Positions 33,620 through 43,038 of a DNA stretch of 64,000 nt are shown here, in pieces (the first letter of the stretch is position 1; each line of letters begins with the position of its first letter). The DNA is from Zoroaster sp. YZ-2022. Lineage: Eukaryota > Echinodermata > Asteroidea > Forcipulatida > Zoroasteridae. The position numbers and the translations under genes are program-made. A model generated the notes under the pieces. The model was not told the DNA's origin, searched no databases, and was given only the letters and a program-made list of their open reading frames with translations. Location of the stretch: the NCBI GenBank assembly GCA_029582265.1, contig CM055820.1, forward strand, positions 18,434,485 to 18,498,484. Reading direction: 5' to 3'.

Positions 33620-34893
33620 ATGGCTAATACTTACGGAGATGTACTCCATCCATACAGAAGAACGGGAGAACCTCGAGGTATAAAAGGATTGCGTCAAAAA
33701 GTTGTCATTACAAACAATCCGAGTACTATTACCGAAAATCAATTGTTGACGGTTCGTTTTCCAAATTTAGGAATAAACGACGTCATCGTTCCGAATACGG
33801 TTAGATTAGCTTTCAACATTGCTCTTCATTCTGACGATGATGATACGAGAACGATGGTACAAAACATTGGTAGAGCTATCGTAAAAGATATAATTATTAA
33901 AATGGAAGGAAATGAAATATCTTCATTAAACGATGCGGATGTATTCAATTGTTATAAAGACGAATGGTTAACGAAAGATCAACGCGAAAATCTAGCGTAT
34001 CAAGGAATCGAAGATGCTAACGTAACTAAATTGTGAGTAGACGCCAGCGATAAGGTTCCCGCGGGTAACAGAGGAAAAGATAAAGCTATCGCGGATACGT
34101 ATAAAAATAGATATTACATTCCGTTGGATTTTGAATTGTTGACCGATCATCAACCCTACTACCAATCGGGGATCGGAGATCGATTGACTTACGAACTCGT
34201 ATTTAATAAATTTTCAAACGTGATTAAAAGCACCGACGATAATGCAAAATATATCATGGAAGTGGAATTTCTTTGTGGAAAGTCGTTCATATGCCGGAAC
34301 TCGCTCGAACGATTAAAAATCAATATAGCAACCGGTTGTCGATATTATTTGATCGCGTACTAAGACAGAGTGTGACCCCGTTAAACAAACGCGATACGAC
34401 GTGGAATATAAATTTAAATACCCCCGCAAAAAGTATGAAAGGAATATTGTTTTTATTCAAAGAACCCAACGTACAAGAAAGCAACAAATTTTATAATCCG
34501 AAAATAGATAAAGTTTCAATAACGATCGAAGGCGTTCCTAATCAACTCTACGCGCACGGAATGAAAAGGTATCAACATTGGGAAGAAATTTCAAAATATT
34601 TCGGTGATTCGAGCAAACAACACGCTATACAAGTCGTTAAAGCTCTAAATTTATCCAACATCAAACAAGCCGATTATTTACTCAATCGATACGGTTTATT
34701 TTTAGATATGAGAACGAGCACCGACAATAAAATACACGGAAGCGGAAGACGAGTACAAAACTTATCCGAAGGAATTACCATACAAATTGATAAAGAAGCT
34801 GAAACTGCGGGTGAACTAAACATGTACACTTTTATTATTATGGACGCGCAACTCGTTATAAGAAACGGACGTTTTGAATCCATCGATTATTAG
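33620..34893 (+). pseudogene. MCP: Major capsid protein (double jelly-roll), one stop and one frameshift
   Basis: The frame opens MANTYGDVLHPYRRTGEPRG; LTVRFPNLGINDVIVPNTVR and RAIVKDIIIKMEGNEIS follow, matching the first jelly-roll part of Polinton capsid proteins. TGA at 34,034-34,036 interrupts, and the same frame continues with IPLDFELLTDHQPYYQSGIG. Near 34,255-34,285 the frame shifts by one base. The rest (to 34,893) carries LNTPAKSMKGILFLFKEPN, VSITIEGVPNQLYAHGMKRY and a final MDAQLVIRNGRFESIDY. Total about 424 codons. It would form the hexameric shell. The downstream ATPase starts 25 bp after the stop. In this state it cannot give a full protein unless the two breaks are assembly errors. 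Confidence 0.9.
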
Positions 34894-34918
34894 TATTAAC
34901 GACTAATATTAAAAGGGA

Positions 34919-35539
34919 ATGTTGCCTAAATATCCACACGCCGGGCTCATTTGCGGTCAAACCGGATGCGGTAAAACTGAATTTGTTTTAAATTTGTTAC
35001 AAAAAGAATATTTAAATCATTTTGAAAGGATCGTTATACTATGTCCCACTATCGCCGACAACGACGCGTATCAAAATAGAGAATGGATTTGGAACGATGA
35101 GCAAGTGCTCGTTGACGATTTAAAAAATTATACGTTAAACAAAGCGATAGAAATATATAGCGACGTATTAAAAGGATATGAGACGTTGTTTATCGTCGAT
35201 GATTGTAGCGCGAGTAAAGACTCGCGATATAAAAAAAATTACCGAGATGAGACAAATGCGTTAATACGATTGGCTTTTAGCGGTCGACACGTTAATCACA
35301 GCTGTTGGATCATTTCACAAAAATATAATAGCGTATTAAAAGATTTTAGAGAGCAACTCAAATGGGTGTGTTTATTTTATTGTAAAGATAGAGATTCATT
35401 CGAAAATTGTCTTCGAGAAAACGATGTTATATCAACTACCGAGTTGAGAGAGCAAGTGCGCGAGAAATTAAAACGAGTTAAACATCGCAAATTGATTTTA
35501 AAAACGGATCAACCTACCGGTTATGAGATTATAGACTAA
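34919..35539 (+). CDS. ATPase: A32-type DNA-packaging ATPase
   Basis: An intact 206-codon frame. Walker A is GQTGCGKT (residues 13-20); Walker B is LFIVDD (90-95). An arginine-rich SGRHVNHSCWIISQKYN stretch follows, where the sensor motif lies in FtsK/HerA-like viral packaging ATPases. The family pumps DNA into preformed capsids, and Polintons keep it beside the capsid gene, as here. Length is normal for the compact Polinton form. The ATG is preceded by AATATTAAAAGGGA, close to the motif before the polymerase and zinc-protein genes. Confidence 0.9.
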   Translation: MLPKYPHAGLICGQTGCGKTEFVLNLLQKEYLNHFERIVILCPTIADNDAYQNREWIWNDEQVLVDDLKNYTLNKAIEIYSDVLKGYETLFIVDDCSASKDSRYKKNYRDETNALIRLAFSGRHVNHSCWIISQKYNSVLKDFREQLKWVCLFYCKDRDSFENCLRENDVISTTELREQVREKLKRVKHRKLILKTDQPTGYEIID

Positions 35540-35835
35540 ATGTTTTAGTAGGTTACTTGGTAATTACTTACTAATTACTTATAGGTTGTTAGTATGTTAC
35601 TTGTAGGTTGTTAGTAGGTTACTTGTAGGTTACTTGGTAATTACTTACTAATTACTTATAGGTTGTTTGTAGGTTACTTGGTAATTACTTACTAATTACT
35701 TATAGGTTGTTAGTAGGTTACTTGTAGGTTACTTGGTAATTACTTACTAATTACTTATAGGTTGTTAGTAGGTTACTTGGCAATTACTTACTAATTACTT
35801 ATAGGTTGTAGTAGGTTACTCATAGTTTACTCGTA
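35540..35835. repeat. Minisatellite inside the Polinton
   Basis: Built from TAGGTTACTTGGTAATTACT, TACTAATTACTTATAGGTTG and TTAGTAGGTTACTTG in changing order, with at least five rounds. No open frame. It lies between the ATPase and the next small gene, where no other function is apparent. Confidence 0.85.
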
Positions 35836-35858
35836 TAAATTATAACATACTTTTATAA

Positions 35859-36104
35859 ATGGAACAAAAGTCATTCATGTTACCCCCATCATCATTAGAT
35901 GATGCTAACGCGGAGCGCGAAAGTGACAACCTGCTGCTGCTGCTAAAACAAAAGCAACGAGACAAACAACCCTTTTCTACGCTCCGCGTAAGCGTTACCG
36001 ATTGGTTATCTAGCATTAATTATTGGTTTCTATATTTTGTTTTAAATTTAACTGATTATTCTATAAATACTTATAATAAATGGAAGAAGTTGTTAAAATT
36101 TTAA
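35859..36104 (+). CDS. Short hypothetical protein, likely truncated relative of the next gene
   Basis: 81 codons: MEQKSFMLPPSSLDDANAER at the start, then LLLLLKQKQRDKQPF. The pattern LLKQKxRDK also occurs in the next gene (DDMLLKQKLRDKR), as does a preceding proline pair, so this may be a partial duplicate. The C-terminal half (WLSSINYWFLYFVLNLTDYS) is hydrophobic. It overlaps the next start by 25 bases. The ATG follows TACTTTTATAA. Confidence 0.4.
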   Translation: MEQKSFMLPPSSLDDANAERESDNLLLLLKQKQRDKQPFSTLRVSVTDWLSSINYWFLYFVLNLTDYSINTYNKWKKLLKF

Positions 36105-36694
36105 ACGAAAATCCATCCGTGTTAAGTCCACCACCTGTGAATGTTGATATAAACGATGATATGTTGTTAAAGCAAAAACTACGAGATAAACGACTCTTGG
36201 CCGTTGTATCAGGAGGAGATTCGAGAATTTTTTTTGGTAAAGAGTATTCTATCGGTGACATTGAAGCTTTGTCTACGGAAGAGCGAGATGTATTACACAC
36301 GCAATACGAAACTAAATTAGGTCGTGATATAACGCAGTCTTTAGGTAGCGCCATTCTAACGCTATACGCTAAACTATTAGGATTTAGTTTAAATCGTATT
36401 GATTTATACGGCTATCATTTTGAAATTGACGATGAAGGTAAATTAATTTCAGATTTAGAAAAAGATCCATTCATTTCGAACATGCTTTCTACCGTGGCGT
36501 GTGAAATATACTACAAGTACGGTATGTTGGTAGCGCCGCTCGCAACAATGATAATTACGGGGAAACATTTAAAAAGAAAAGAAGAATCTTGTATAGATAA
36601 TAAAAGCGATGGAAACGAACGAGTTGGAGAATGTGCAACCGGAGCAACCGCAAGCTGTAAAAACGCCGTCGACTGTAACGAAACCGACCAATAA
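36080..36694 (+). CDS. Hypothetical Polinton protein, 204 aa
   Basis: An intact frame beginning MEEVVKILNENPSVLSPPPV. Contains FFGKEYSIGDIEALSTEERD, AILTLYAKLLGFSLNRIDLY and a hydrophobic stretch near residue 155-170 (KYGMLVAPLATMIITGKHLK). It ends in a Cys/Asn-rich tail that overlaps the next gene by 86 bases, so the tail may be longer than in relatives. I do not recognise the family. The ATG is preceded by ACTTATAATAA. Confidence 0.55.
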   Translation: MEEVVKILNENPSVLSPPPVNVDINDDMLLKQKLRDKRLLAVVSGGDSRIFFGKEYSIGDIEALSTEERDVLHTQYETKLGRDITQSLGSAILTLYAKLLGFSLNRIDLYGYHFEIDDEGKLISDLEKDPFISNMLSTVACEIYYKYGMLVAPLATMIITGKHLKRKEESCIDNKSDGNERVGECATGATASCKNAVDCNETDQ

Positions 36695-37046
36695 AAAAGA
36701 AAACAAACCAAACAGAGTCGCGGCTGCAAAAAAGGTCGCCGAACTTAATAAAAAGAAAAAACTACAACTTGCTAAAGACGCGACTAAAACTCGTTATGCG
36801 ACCCCGCAAGTGTCGCGAGGCGCTATTCAAAAAGAAACAAGCAACGAAACGAGTTACTACTACTACTATATTGCCATTGCCTTAGCCGTTGGAGGTCTCT
36901 CTTATTTCTTTTTTAGTAAACACGCTAGCGAAGCAGAACCAGCATCGGTAAAAGAGCCGTTAAAACCATTACCACTACCACCCACAAAACCTACATCCCA
37001 ACCAACACCGCCAACGAGTTCTCTCGATGTTTATGAAATGGAATAA
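36609..37046 (+). CDS. Basic, proline-ended single-pass membrane protein
   Basis: 145 codons. Lysine-rich N-terminal half (NRVAAAKKVAELNKKKKLQL), one membrane segment YYYYYIAIALAVGGLSYFFF, then a proline-rich tail (LKPLPLPPTKPTSQPTPP). It resembles in layout the membrane proteins encoded on the left side. Role unknown; the basic half could face DNA. The start lies inside the previous gene; the ATG at 36,609 follows AAAGCG. Confidence 0.55.
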   Translation: METNELENVQPEQPQAVKTPSTVTKPTNKKENKPNRVAAAKKVAELNKKKKLQLAKDATKTRYATPQVSRGAIQKETSNETSYYYYYIAIALAVGGLSYFFFSKHASEAEPASVKEPLKPLPLPPTKPTSQPTPPTSSLDVYEME

Positions 37047-37087
37047 GTTTTTTTATTTTTTATTATTATATTAAACAACTATAAAAT

Positions 37088-37324
37088 ATGTCTTCAATAA
37101 TAGATACGAAAACGATCGCCGATTCGGCTTATCACAGTGTCGTTTTGGGACTTTTTACCGTTTTATACAGCATGCTCGGTAAAAAAGTATTAAGCGTAGA
37201 ACCGGCCAATTTAGGAAAATTTAATATAAAAGACGGGTTAAAACTCACCGTGACGGTTGCGGTGGCTTCAATGACTCAAACGTGGTTGGTTAAGCAAACA
37301 ATTTTACCAGACTATCATGCCTAA
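37088..37324 (+). CDS. Small membrane protein, 78 aa
   Basis: MSSIIDTKTIADSAYHSVVL, then LFTVLYSMLGKKVL and a second hydrophobic stretch VTVAVASMTQTWLV. The ATG follows ACAACTATAAAAT, the same context as the capsid gene. Family not recognised. Confidence 0.5.
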   Translation: MSSIIDTKTIADSAYHSVVLGLFTVLYSMLGKKVLSVEPANLGKFNIKDGLKLTVTVAVASMTQTWLVKQTILPDYHA

Positions 37325-37363
37325 AAATCCTCCCGAATAAAAAATATATTGTATATATTAAAA

Positions 37364-38374
37364 ATGGATAAACGTACGAGACAAAAGCTTCAAAATGTAT
37401 ATTATAGTCCGAAAGGATACTACAAAGGTCTCGACGCGATTAATAAATTAGCTCAAGAAACTAAAGTGAATAAAAAAATAGTTTCGCGCTGGATAAAAAA
37501 GCAAGCGTTGTGGCAAATTTATTTACCCTATCCTAAATATATTCCAAGACCAACCAGTTCAAATAGTACGTTAGAAAAACCAAATGAGGTTCATCAAGCG
37601 GATTTATTGTTTCTTCCACACGATACGCTGACGATTGGTGTAGGTAAAAAAACGTACAAGTACGCGTTAACCGTTGTGGATGAAGCTAGCAGATATAAAG
37701 AAGCGGAACCGTTAACCGATAAAACAGCCGCTCAAGTTGGTAACGCGTTTGAAAAAAAGTATAAACGTTCACGGCTCGCTTGGCCGAAAATATTTAAAGT
37801 CGATCCTGGAAAAGAATTTATGTCTAGCGTCAACGTATTAATGAGTAAACATAATGTAAAAATTCAAAGAAGTGAAGCCGGTAATCATAGAGCTCAGGGT
37901 ATAGTAGAGCGATTCAATAGAACTTTGGGTGAAAGAATATTTTCTCATCAATACGCTAAAGAAATAGCGACGGATGAGAGAAATAGAGAATGGGTTAAAA
38001 GATTACCCGCGGTCGTAAAAGCATTAAATAACTCAATGACGAGACTCATTAATTTAAAACCTAAAGACGCGATTAAATTATCCGTTGTTGAGCAAAATCC
38101 AGCTTCACCAGCGATTACCGCTAAAAAGAATGAAAAAAGAATCACAAATAGCAGTTTAGTTCGGTATTTATACGCACCGGGTGAAGCAGAAAAAGATACG
38201 AGACGTCGCGGCACCGATCCTATATGGAGTATAAAAATTTATAGAATAGCTAAAATGATAAAAGCTCCGAATCAACCCATCTTGTATTATTTAGGAGGTC
38301 CCGCTCGTAGTTTTGTAAAAGAAGAATTACAAATTATTCCTCGAGATACGGAAAATCCTCCTAAAAAATTATAA
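37364..38374 (+). CDS. INT: Retrovirus-like DDE integrase
   Basis: Intact, 336 codons from the ATG at 37,364 (an upstream in-frame TTG is unlikely to be used). N-terminal helix-turn-helix-like part (VNKKIVSRWIKKQALWQIYL). The catalytic core has D80 (EVHQADLLF), D147 (FKVDPGKEF) and E182 (GIVERFNRTLGE) with 34 residues between the last two, as in rve integrases. The C-terminal SH3/chromo-like part contains DPIWSIKIYRIAKMI and SFVKEELQIIP. It would insert the element into the chromosome. Its stop lies 4 bp from the convergent polymerase stop. All catalytic residues are present, so this is one of the best preserved genes in the element. Confidence 0.93.
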   Translation: MDKRTRQKLQNVYYSPKGYYKGLDAINKLAQETKVNKKIVSRWIKKQALWQIYLPYPKYIPRPTSSNSTLEKPNEVHQADLLFLPHDTLTIGVGKKTYKYALTVVDEASRYKEAEPLTDKTAAQVGNAFEKKYKRSRLAWPKIFKVDPGKEFMSSVNVLMSKHNVKIQRSEAGNHRAQGIVERFNRTLGERIFSHQYAKEIATDERNREWVKRLPAVVKALNNSMTRLINLKPKDAIKLSVVEQNPASPAITAKKNEKRITNSSLVRYLYAPGEAEKDTRRRGTDPIWSIKIYRIAKMIKAPNQPILYYLGGPARSFVKEELQIIPRDTENPPKKL

Positions 38375-38378
38375 TTAT

Positions 38379-41300
38379 TTAGGTTATTGATGGAATCTTA
38401 TAATGTCCGTAAGCTCGAGTATGTATTTTATCTCGTAAAATATGTCTTTTTGTATCGAGACCGTCTAATGATTTTTTGTCAACTTTTACAGTGTAAAGAT
38501 GATGACCCTGGTTTCTAATAAAATTCATCTTGTGATGATACGATTTATTTTCAAATAAAACGCTTTTATAGTTTTTGTGGTTAATTTTCTTTTCTAAAAC
38601 TTGTTTTTTAACACCTTTAGCTATTTTATTTCTTTAGGTTTTTTAGTTCTTTTTCATTTGATAAAAGTACAGAGTACATTTTTGCTCTTAAACCCACAAA
38701 TTCAGAAATGGGTACTCCAGCAGTCTCGTCTTAAAATTTTCCAATCACTTTTTTAAAAACTTCAGAATGCAAATAATGATCTTGTTTATAATTACTAAAG
38801 TCGTATAAAGATTTGTCTTTTAATAAATCTTTATAAACATCTTTGGTTTCAATCTCAACCATTAAACTATCCGTATCCGTGTAAAGTAGTTTGCACTCGT
38901 TGTCGTATTTCTTTTTTAAATGATTGTAATAATAATCGTACATGTAAAGTTTAGATAATTCTAAAACAGTCATTCCGACGTAGATTGGTTTATTGAGTAC
39001 GAGGCTTGTTTTGTACATATGAATCGCCGCTAAATCAAAGCCCTCAAAAATCTTTTGCTCAGCAAAAGTCGGCTTCGCTATTTTTTTACAAATGCGTTCT
39101 TTGTCCTTGGCGTCGTTCGGTCTCACAAGGTCCACATTAATACGATTTCGTACATTTTCCATCGTTTTTCCAAAAACTGAATTATTCATGAGTTTGTACA
39201 AATCTTTTTCAAAATCACTCGTTGCGTCTTTTCTGAGTTGAGTGTTTAAATCGATGTATGATTTCATCCAAGGTGATTCATCAAATTCTAAAACGCGATG
39301 AATTTTAGTTAGTTTCATACCGAGTTGTAAATATAATTGTAAATTACGATAATGAAGCACGTAGTTGCTTTTATCGTATAAATTTGGAACTAATTTTGCA
39401 ACGTTTGGAACGGGTTTGTCATCCAATAACTCGAGCTGATACGACGACATCCATTCTTTTGGTACCGTTAATTTCTCTGGCGCGAGTGGATAATCGTTAT
39501 GAGAATCGTGTAATTCTTTTAGGGTATTCTAAATCAACTTCTAAAATATGTCCTCTTCCGTATTTTAATCCTTTTTATTTTTACAAAAATAAAAATCATT
39601 AATTCGTTCTTGAGATAACCATTTAAAATTACCCGTTGGTAAAGGTTGACTCATCGCGTACCCGTATAAATTATTTGCGTTACATAATGTAACTCGTTGG
39701 TTTTGTTTTATCGTAACCCTCGCATTTTGGATTGTTTGCTTTAGAGTATCTATTACTCACCATAACTATTCCCCCTCTCAAACCTTTTTCTATAAATAAA
39801 TACATGTCTATATCCGTCAACAACTCTAGACAAACTCTCGAATGTTTAAGCAAAGCGTCCCAACTCAATCCTGGACTCGTATAATAATTAGCTGGATCTA
39901 AATCGTATTGTTTCATACAAGTATCACGAAAATTCTCAAACACATCCGCTAATAACAAGACATCGGTACGCACGTACAAATCGTGACAGTCTCCTAAATT
40001 TTTACAATCAAACTTGTTGTAAACATTCTTTGCATGCTCGTATTGTTCTTCGGTAATATGTTGCTTGTTTAAACGACTATAAAAAGCTTCTTGTGGGGGA
40101 AGTTGTTTTTCTTCAAATCTTTCAAAACTATTCATGTACTCACTCGTAAGGATAAATACCCTTGCTTTTTAAAAGATTAAATTTTTCTAAATCGGGTTCG
40201 TGTAATCTCGTGATGCGAAAAGATTTACTCGATTCAACCATTTTATTGAGTGAATAAGGTAAAAATTGAAAACTATCGAGAAATCGTAGTTGACCGATTG
40301 AAAAAGAAATGTACTTTTCCATATTGTTTGGAATACACTTTAGTTCTCCTTTTGTTTTACTCATTCCTTGCATGATGAGATGAGAGTCGTAGCCTCGTAA
40401 ATTATGAATAAAAACGGGTATAAAAGTTTTATTAGGTTCTATTTTTAGTTTTAAATTACATCTATCGTGCGCCGCTCCTCTATATTTACCGGTAATGTGA
40501 CAATGATCTCTAACTTTTGTGTAAGATTTTGTTAACTTTTCATCGTCAATTTCTTTTCTACAAACCCAACAACGACAGTTTGAGTTGTTGTTATCGTGCC
40601 AATAAGATTTTTCACATATCCAGCACTGTTTAGCATTTTTTTAAATCTTCTTCATCTTCTTTAGTCATTATTATTTTTTGAGGGTTTGCAAATATCACGT
40701 TGATCTTGTCTACTTCATTCGACAGTTTTATTAAAAAGTGATTCACCGCATCTTCACCCCTGTACGTAAACGATGAAAAAATTTCACCGTCGGTACGAAT
40801 AATGACATACGAATAACCGCATGGAATGTGTTCTTGTTTAGTCCAAGTTTTGTCGCCTAGATTTTTACTCATTAAAGGTAAAATTGCTTCAAAGTCTGCG
40901 TATATAGTAAAAGGAACGTATATAGTAAAAATTTAATGTATCGTTTTTACCTTTTATCGGTATCGTGTATTTTACCGCTCTACCACCTACACCTCTACAC
41001 TCACTCGTATGATTTAAAAGTATTTCTTCTCTACTAAAATTACACAAGCAACGATCGCAAAAGTGTTTTTTAGCTTTATGCTTCGTTTGATCGTAAAGTA
41101 ATTTATTAAAATCCTTGATCCAAACGTAGTGAGATCTAGTCGCTCCTTCTTCTTGTTCTTGAATTAATAATAATTTCAGTCGTTCTTTTTCACACTCGCC
41201 GTCACTAATGTATAAAGGAATGACTGAATTGTATTTATCCAAACCATAAACGTTTATCGCTAAACAATTTTGTTTCTCTACTCGTTTAATCTGACTGATT

Positions 41301-42195
41301 GGTGTAGGAACCTCAATACCATCAAAATTTAAATCATCTTCTGTCGGGTATTTAGACATTCTATCAACATTCTTTTTTGCAGGAAAAAGAGCACTTCGTA
41401 GCGCCCATCGTAAACAATCGTCGTCTTTGTTTTTTACGTTAATGCACGCTTTTTAATTTGTTATGTAATTAGGTAGCTCGATATAAGAACCACCTCTCAA
41501 AGGTTGATATTTTGAAATTATAAGTTCTAATCGTTCAAAACGATCTACGAACCTCTATTTGTACAAGTTGCTATAACTTCTCCAATTCTATCAAAACCCT
41601 CAGCTAATTCAGCTTTAATATTATTCATATTTAATAAAGTTATTTGTTCAGAAAAATTAATAGGAATCGTTGAAAAATAAATACCTCCGTCATCTTTTTC
41701 TCTATAAAATTGAACCCACAAGTATATCATAAACTTAAACGGTCCAAATTCTTGTAAATCTAAAGTCAACTTTTCGATTATCGGTGCTTCGGCACCTTTG
41801 TAAAATATATGTAAATCTTTTTCTCTTTTATGACCCAGCGGTATAGTCATCATTCGCTTTCGTAAATATTTTCCACCGTTAATTAGTGGTTCATCAAACT
41901 CTAAAACACCACGACGCCAATCTCTCACAATCTTATACAAATCTTTTCGTGAGCGTCTTCCTGGTCCTAACGAAATACCTTCAGCTTCTATAACAGCCTC
42001 AAGTTGACGCTTTGTTAATTTTGTTAATGGTCTTGGTTTATGCCGTTTTATATATTTTTTTACTGCATTGTAATAAGAACGTTTATCAACTTTACCCTTT
42101 TGGTTTTGCATAAAAATTAATGGTCTGTGTTCTCGCGCAAATATTTGCAATTCTTTTAATGTCCATTTCGATAAATATTTTCTTCTTTCTTCCAT
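38379..42195 (-). pseudogene. PolB: Protein-primed family B DNA polymerase, multiple frame breaks
   Basis: Read from 42,195. A SAP-like DNA-binding start (LTKRQLEAVIEAEGISLGPG), then KDDDCLRWALRSALFPA. Next is a Cys-rich finger (HFCDRCLCNFSREEILLNH), the 3'-5' exonuclease motif YADFEA, and an HNH/endonuclease-VII-like finger (VRDHCHITGKYRG). Then come polymerase motif A in damaged form (NANNLYGYAMSQPLP, the catalytic Asp codon lost), motif B (LMNNSVFGKTMENVRN) and motif C (YTDTDS). The tail ends near 38,379. There are TAA stops near 41,456 and 38,731, and at least five frame changes (about 41,545; 40,900; 40,630; 39,680; 39,500; 38,640). About 1,270 codons in all, normal for Polinton PolB. 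It would replicate the linear element from a protein primer. Confidence 0.9.
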
Positions 42196-42250
42196 CCTCT
42201 TTAATATTAATCTACATAATATTTGTTATTTTTTTCAATTTTTTAAGTTC
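42196..42250 (-). promoter_or_regulatory. Shared upstream motif before the polymerase gene
   Basis: TTAATATTAATCTACATAAT on the plus strand lies directly before the polymerase start; the same motif recurs before the next minus-strand gene at 42,587-42,640. AATATTAAA also precedes the ATPase ATG. Confidence 0.55.
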
Positions 42251-42586
42251 ATTTTTTAATATTTATAAACAAACGCAAAGTCTTTTCTAACAACTCTTTC
42301 ATCACTAAATTATAATACCGTCTAGCTTTCCCTTCTACAACTTTAAAACGATTATAACGATTTATTAATACTTTATTCGCACATCTCGTGAAAAATTCGT
42401 CAACGTCTTTGTTCCTTTTTCACATCTTAAACACGCAACGGGAATACGTTTGCCTTGCTTAATCCGAAAAACATGTAATCCACAATATTCTTTATTACCC
42501 ACGCTAGGGATGCAACATTTAGATGTTTTACCAACTAAAAGCCATTCGCAAGGAACGATTACTTTCGATTTTGATTCCATCCTCAT
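42249..42586 (-). pseudogene. Small zinc-binding Polinton protein, frameshifted
   Basis: Starts MRMESKSKVIVPCEWLLVG, with paired cysteines C-x-W, KCCIP, EYCGLH and ACLRCEKGTK that could bind one or two zinc ions. The C-W-x-L-x-x-G start followed by a YCxxH pair is a recurrent small-protein pattern in Polintons and related viruses. The first frame ends at 42,365. A one-base change near 42,385-42,400 would continue into RYNRFKVVEGKARRYYNLVM and LLEKTLRLFINIKK. Role unknown. Confidence 0.55.
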
Positions 42587-42640
42587 CTTTTAATATTAAT
42601 CTACATAATATTTTTCTCATTTTTTAAGTTCAATTTTTAA
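42587..42640 (-). promoter_or_regulatory. Second copy of the shared upstream motif
   Basis: TTTAATATTAATCTACATAA followed by TATTTTTCTCATTTTTTAAG, nearly the same as at 42,196-42,250 but before a different gene. Confidence 0.55.
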
Positions 42641-42712
42641 AATAAAATTTAATAATAAAAAAAAATACATACCTTTACTACTACCCATAACATTTACCAA
42701 TATACCTCTCTT

Positions 42713-42743
42713 GTGACGTCATCCAAAAAATTGATGACGTCAC
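42713..42743. promoter_or_regulatory. Perfect 11-bp hairpin with two CRE-like TGACGTCA boxes
   Basis: GTGACGTCATC, a 9-nt A/T-rich loop, then GATGACGTCAC. It lies between the Polinton and the LINE. TGACGTCA is the binding site of CREB/ATF factors in animals. It could belong to the LINE promoter or to the Polinton end. Confidence 0.6.
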
Positions 42744-43038
42744 ACCTCATTAATCACCCTCATATTTTTTTTACATCTCATCGTCAGCCACGCCCATTTT
42801 TTTTCTTCATAAAAATATTTTTTTAATCAAAAATCAACAACTGAGCCAGGAGCCCCATTTACATATACTACTGTCGTTTATACTTACAAGTTTACTATTT
42901 TTTGTATATCATTGTATTTCTTATTATCTATAGATTTATATTATTCGTCCTTCTCTGTCAGATTATTGGTTTTTTATGGTTTTTGGGAGGTTTTTGGTTT
43001 GGTTTTTCGGGTTGGTTTTGGTACTGTGGACGGCCACC

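Larger units (their letters stand above)
28902..42650. mobile_element. Polinton/Maverick (adintovirus-like) element, about 13.7 kb, degraded
   Basis: An AT-rich block with compactly packed genes on both strands, unlike its surroundings. Hallmarks are a double jelly-roll type major capsid protein, an A32-type packaging ATPase, a retrovirus-like DDE integrase and a protein-primed family B DNA polymerase, all of Polinton type. Left block (28.9-33.6 kb): small structural or membrane genes. Middle: capsid and ATPase. Right block: small genes, integrase, convergent polymerase and a zinc-binding gene. No adenain-like protease, no terminal inverted repeats and no 6-bp target duplication were found, so both ends are approximate and the left end may be truncated. 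Integrase and ATPase are open; several other genes have stops or frameshifts. Confidence 0.9.
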
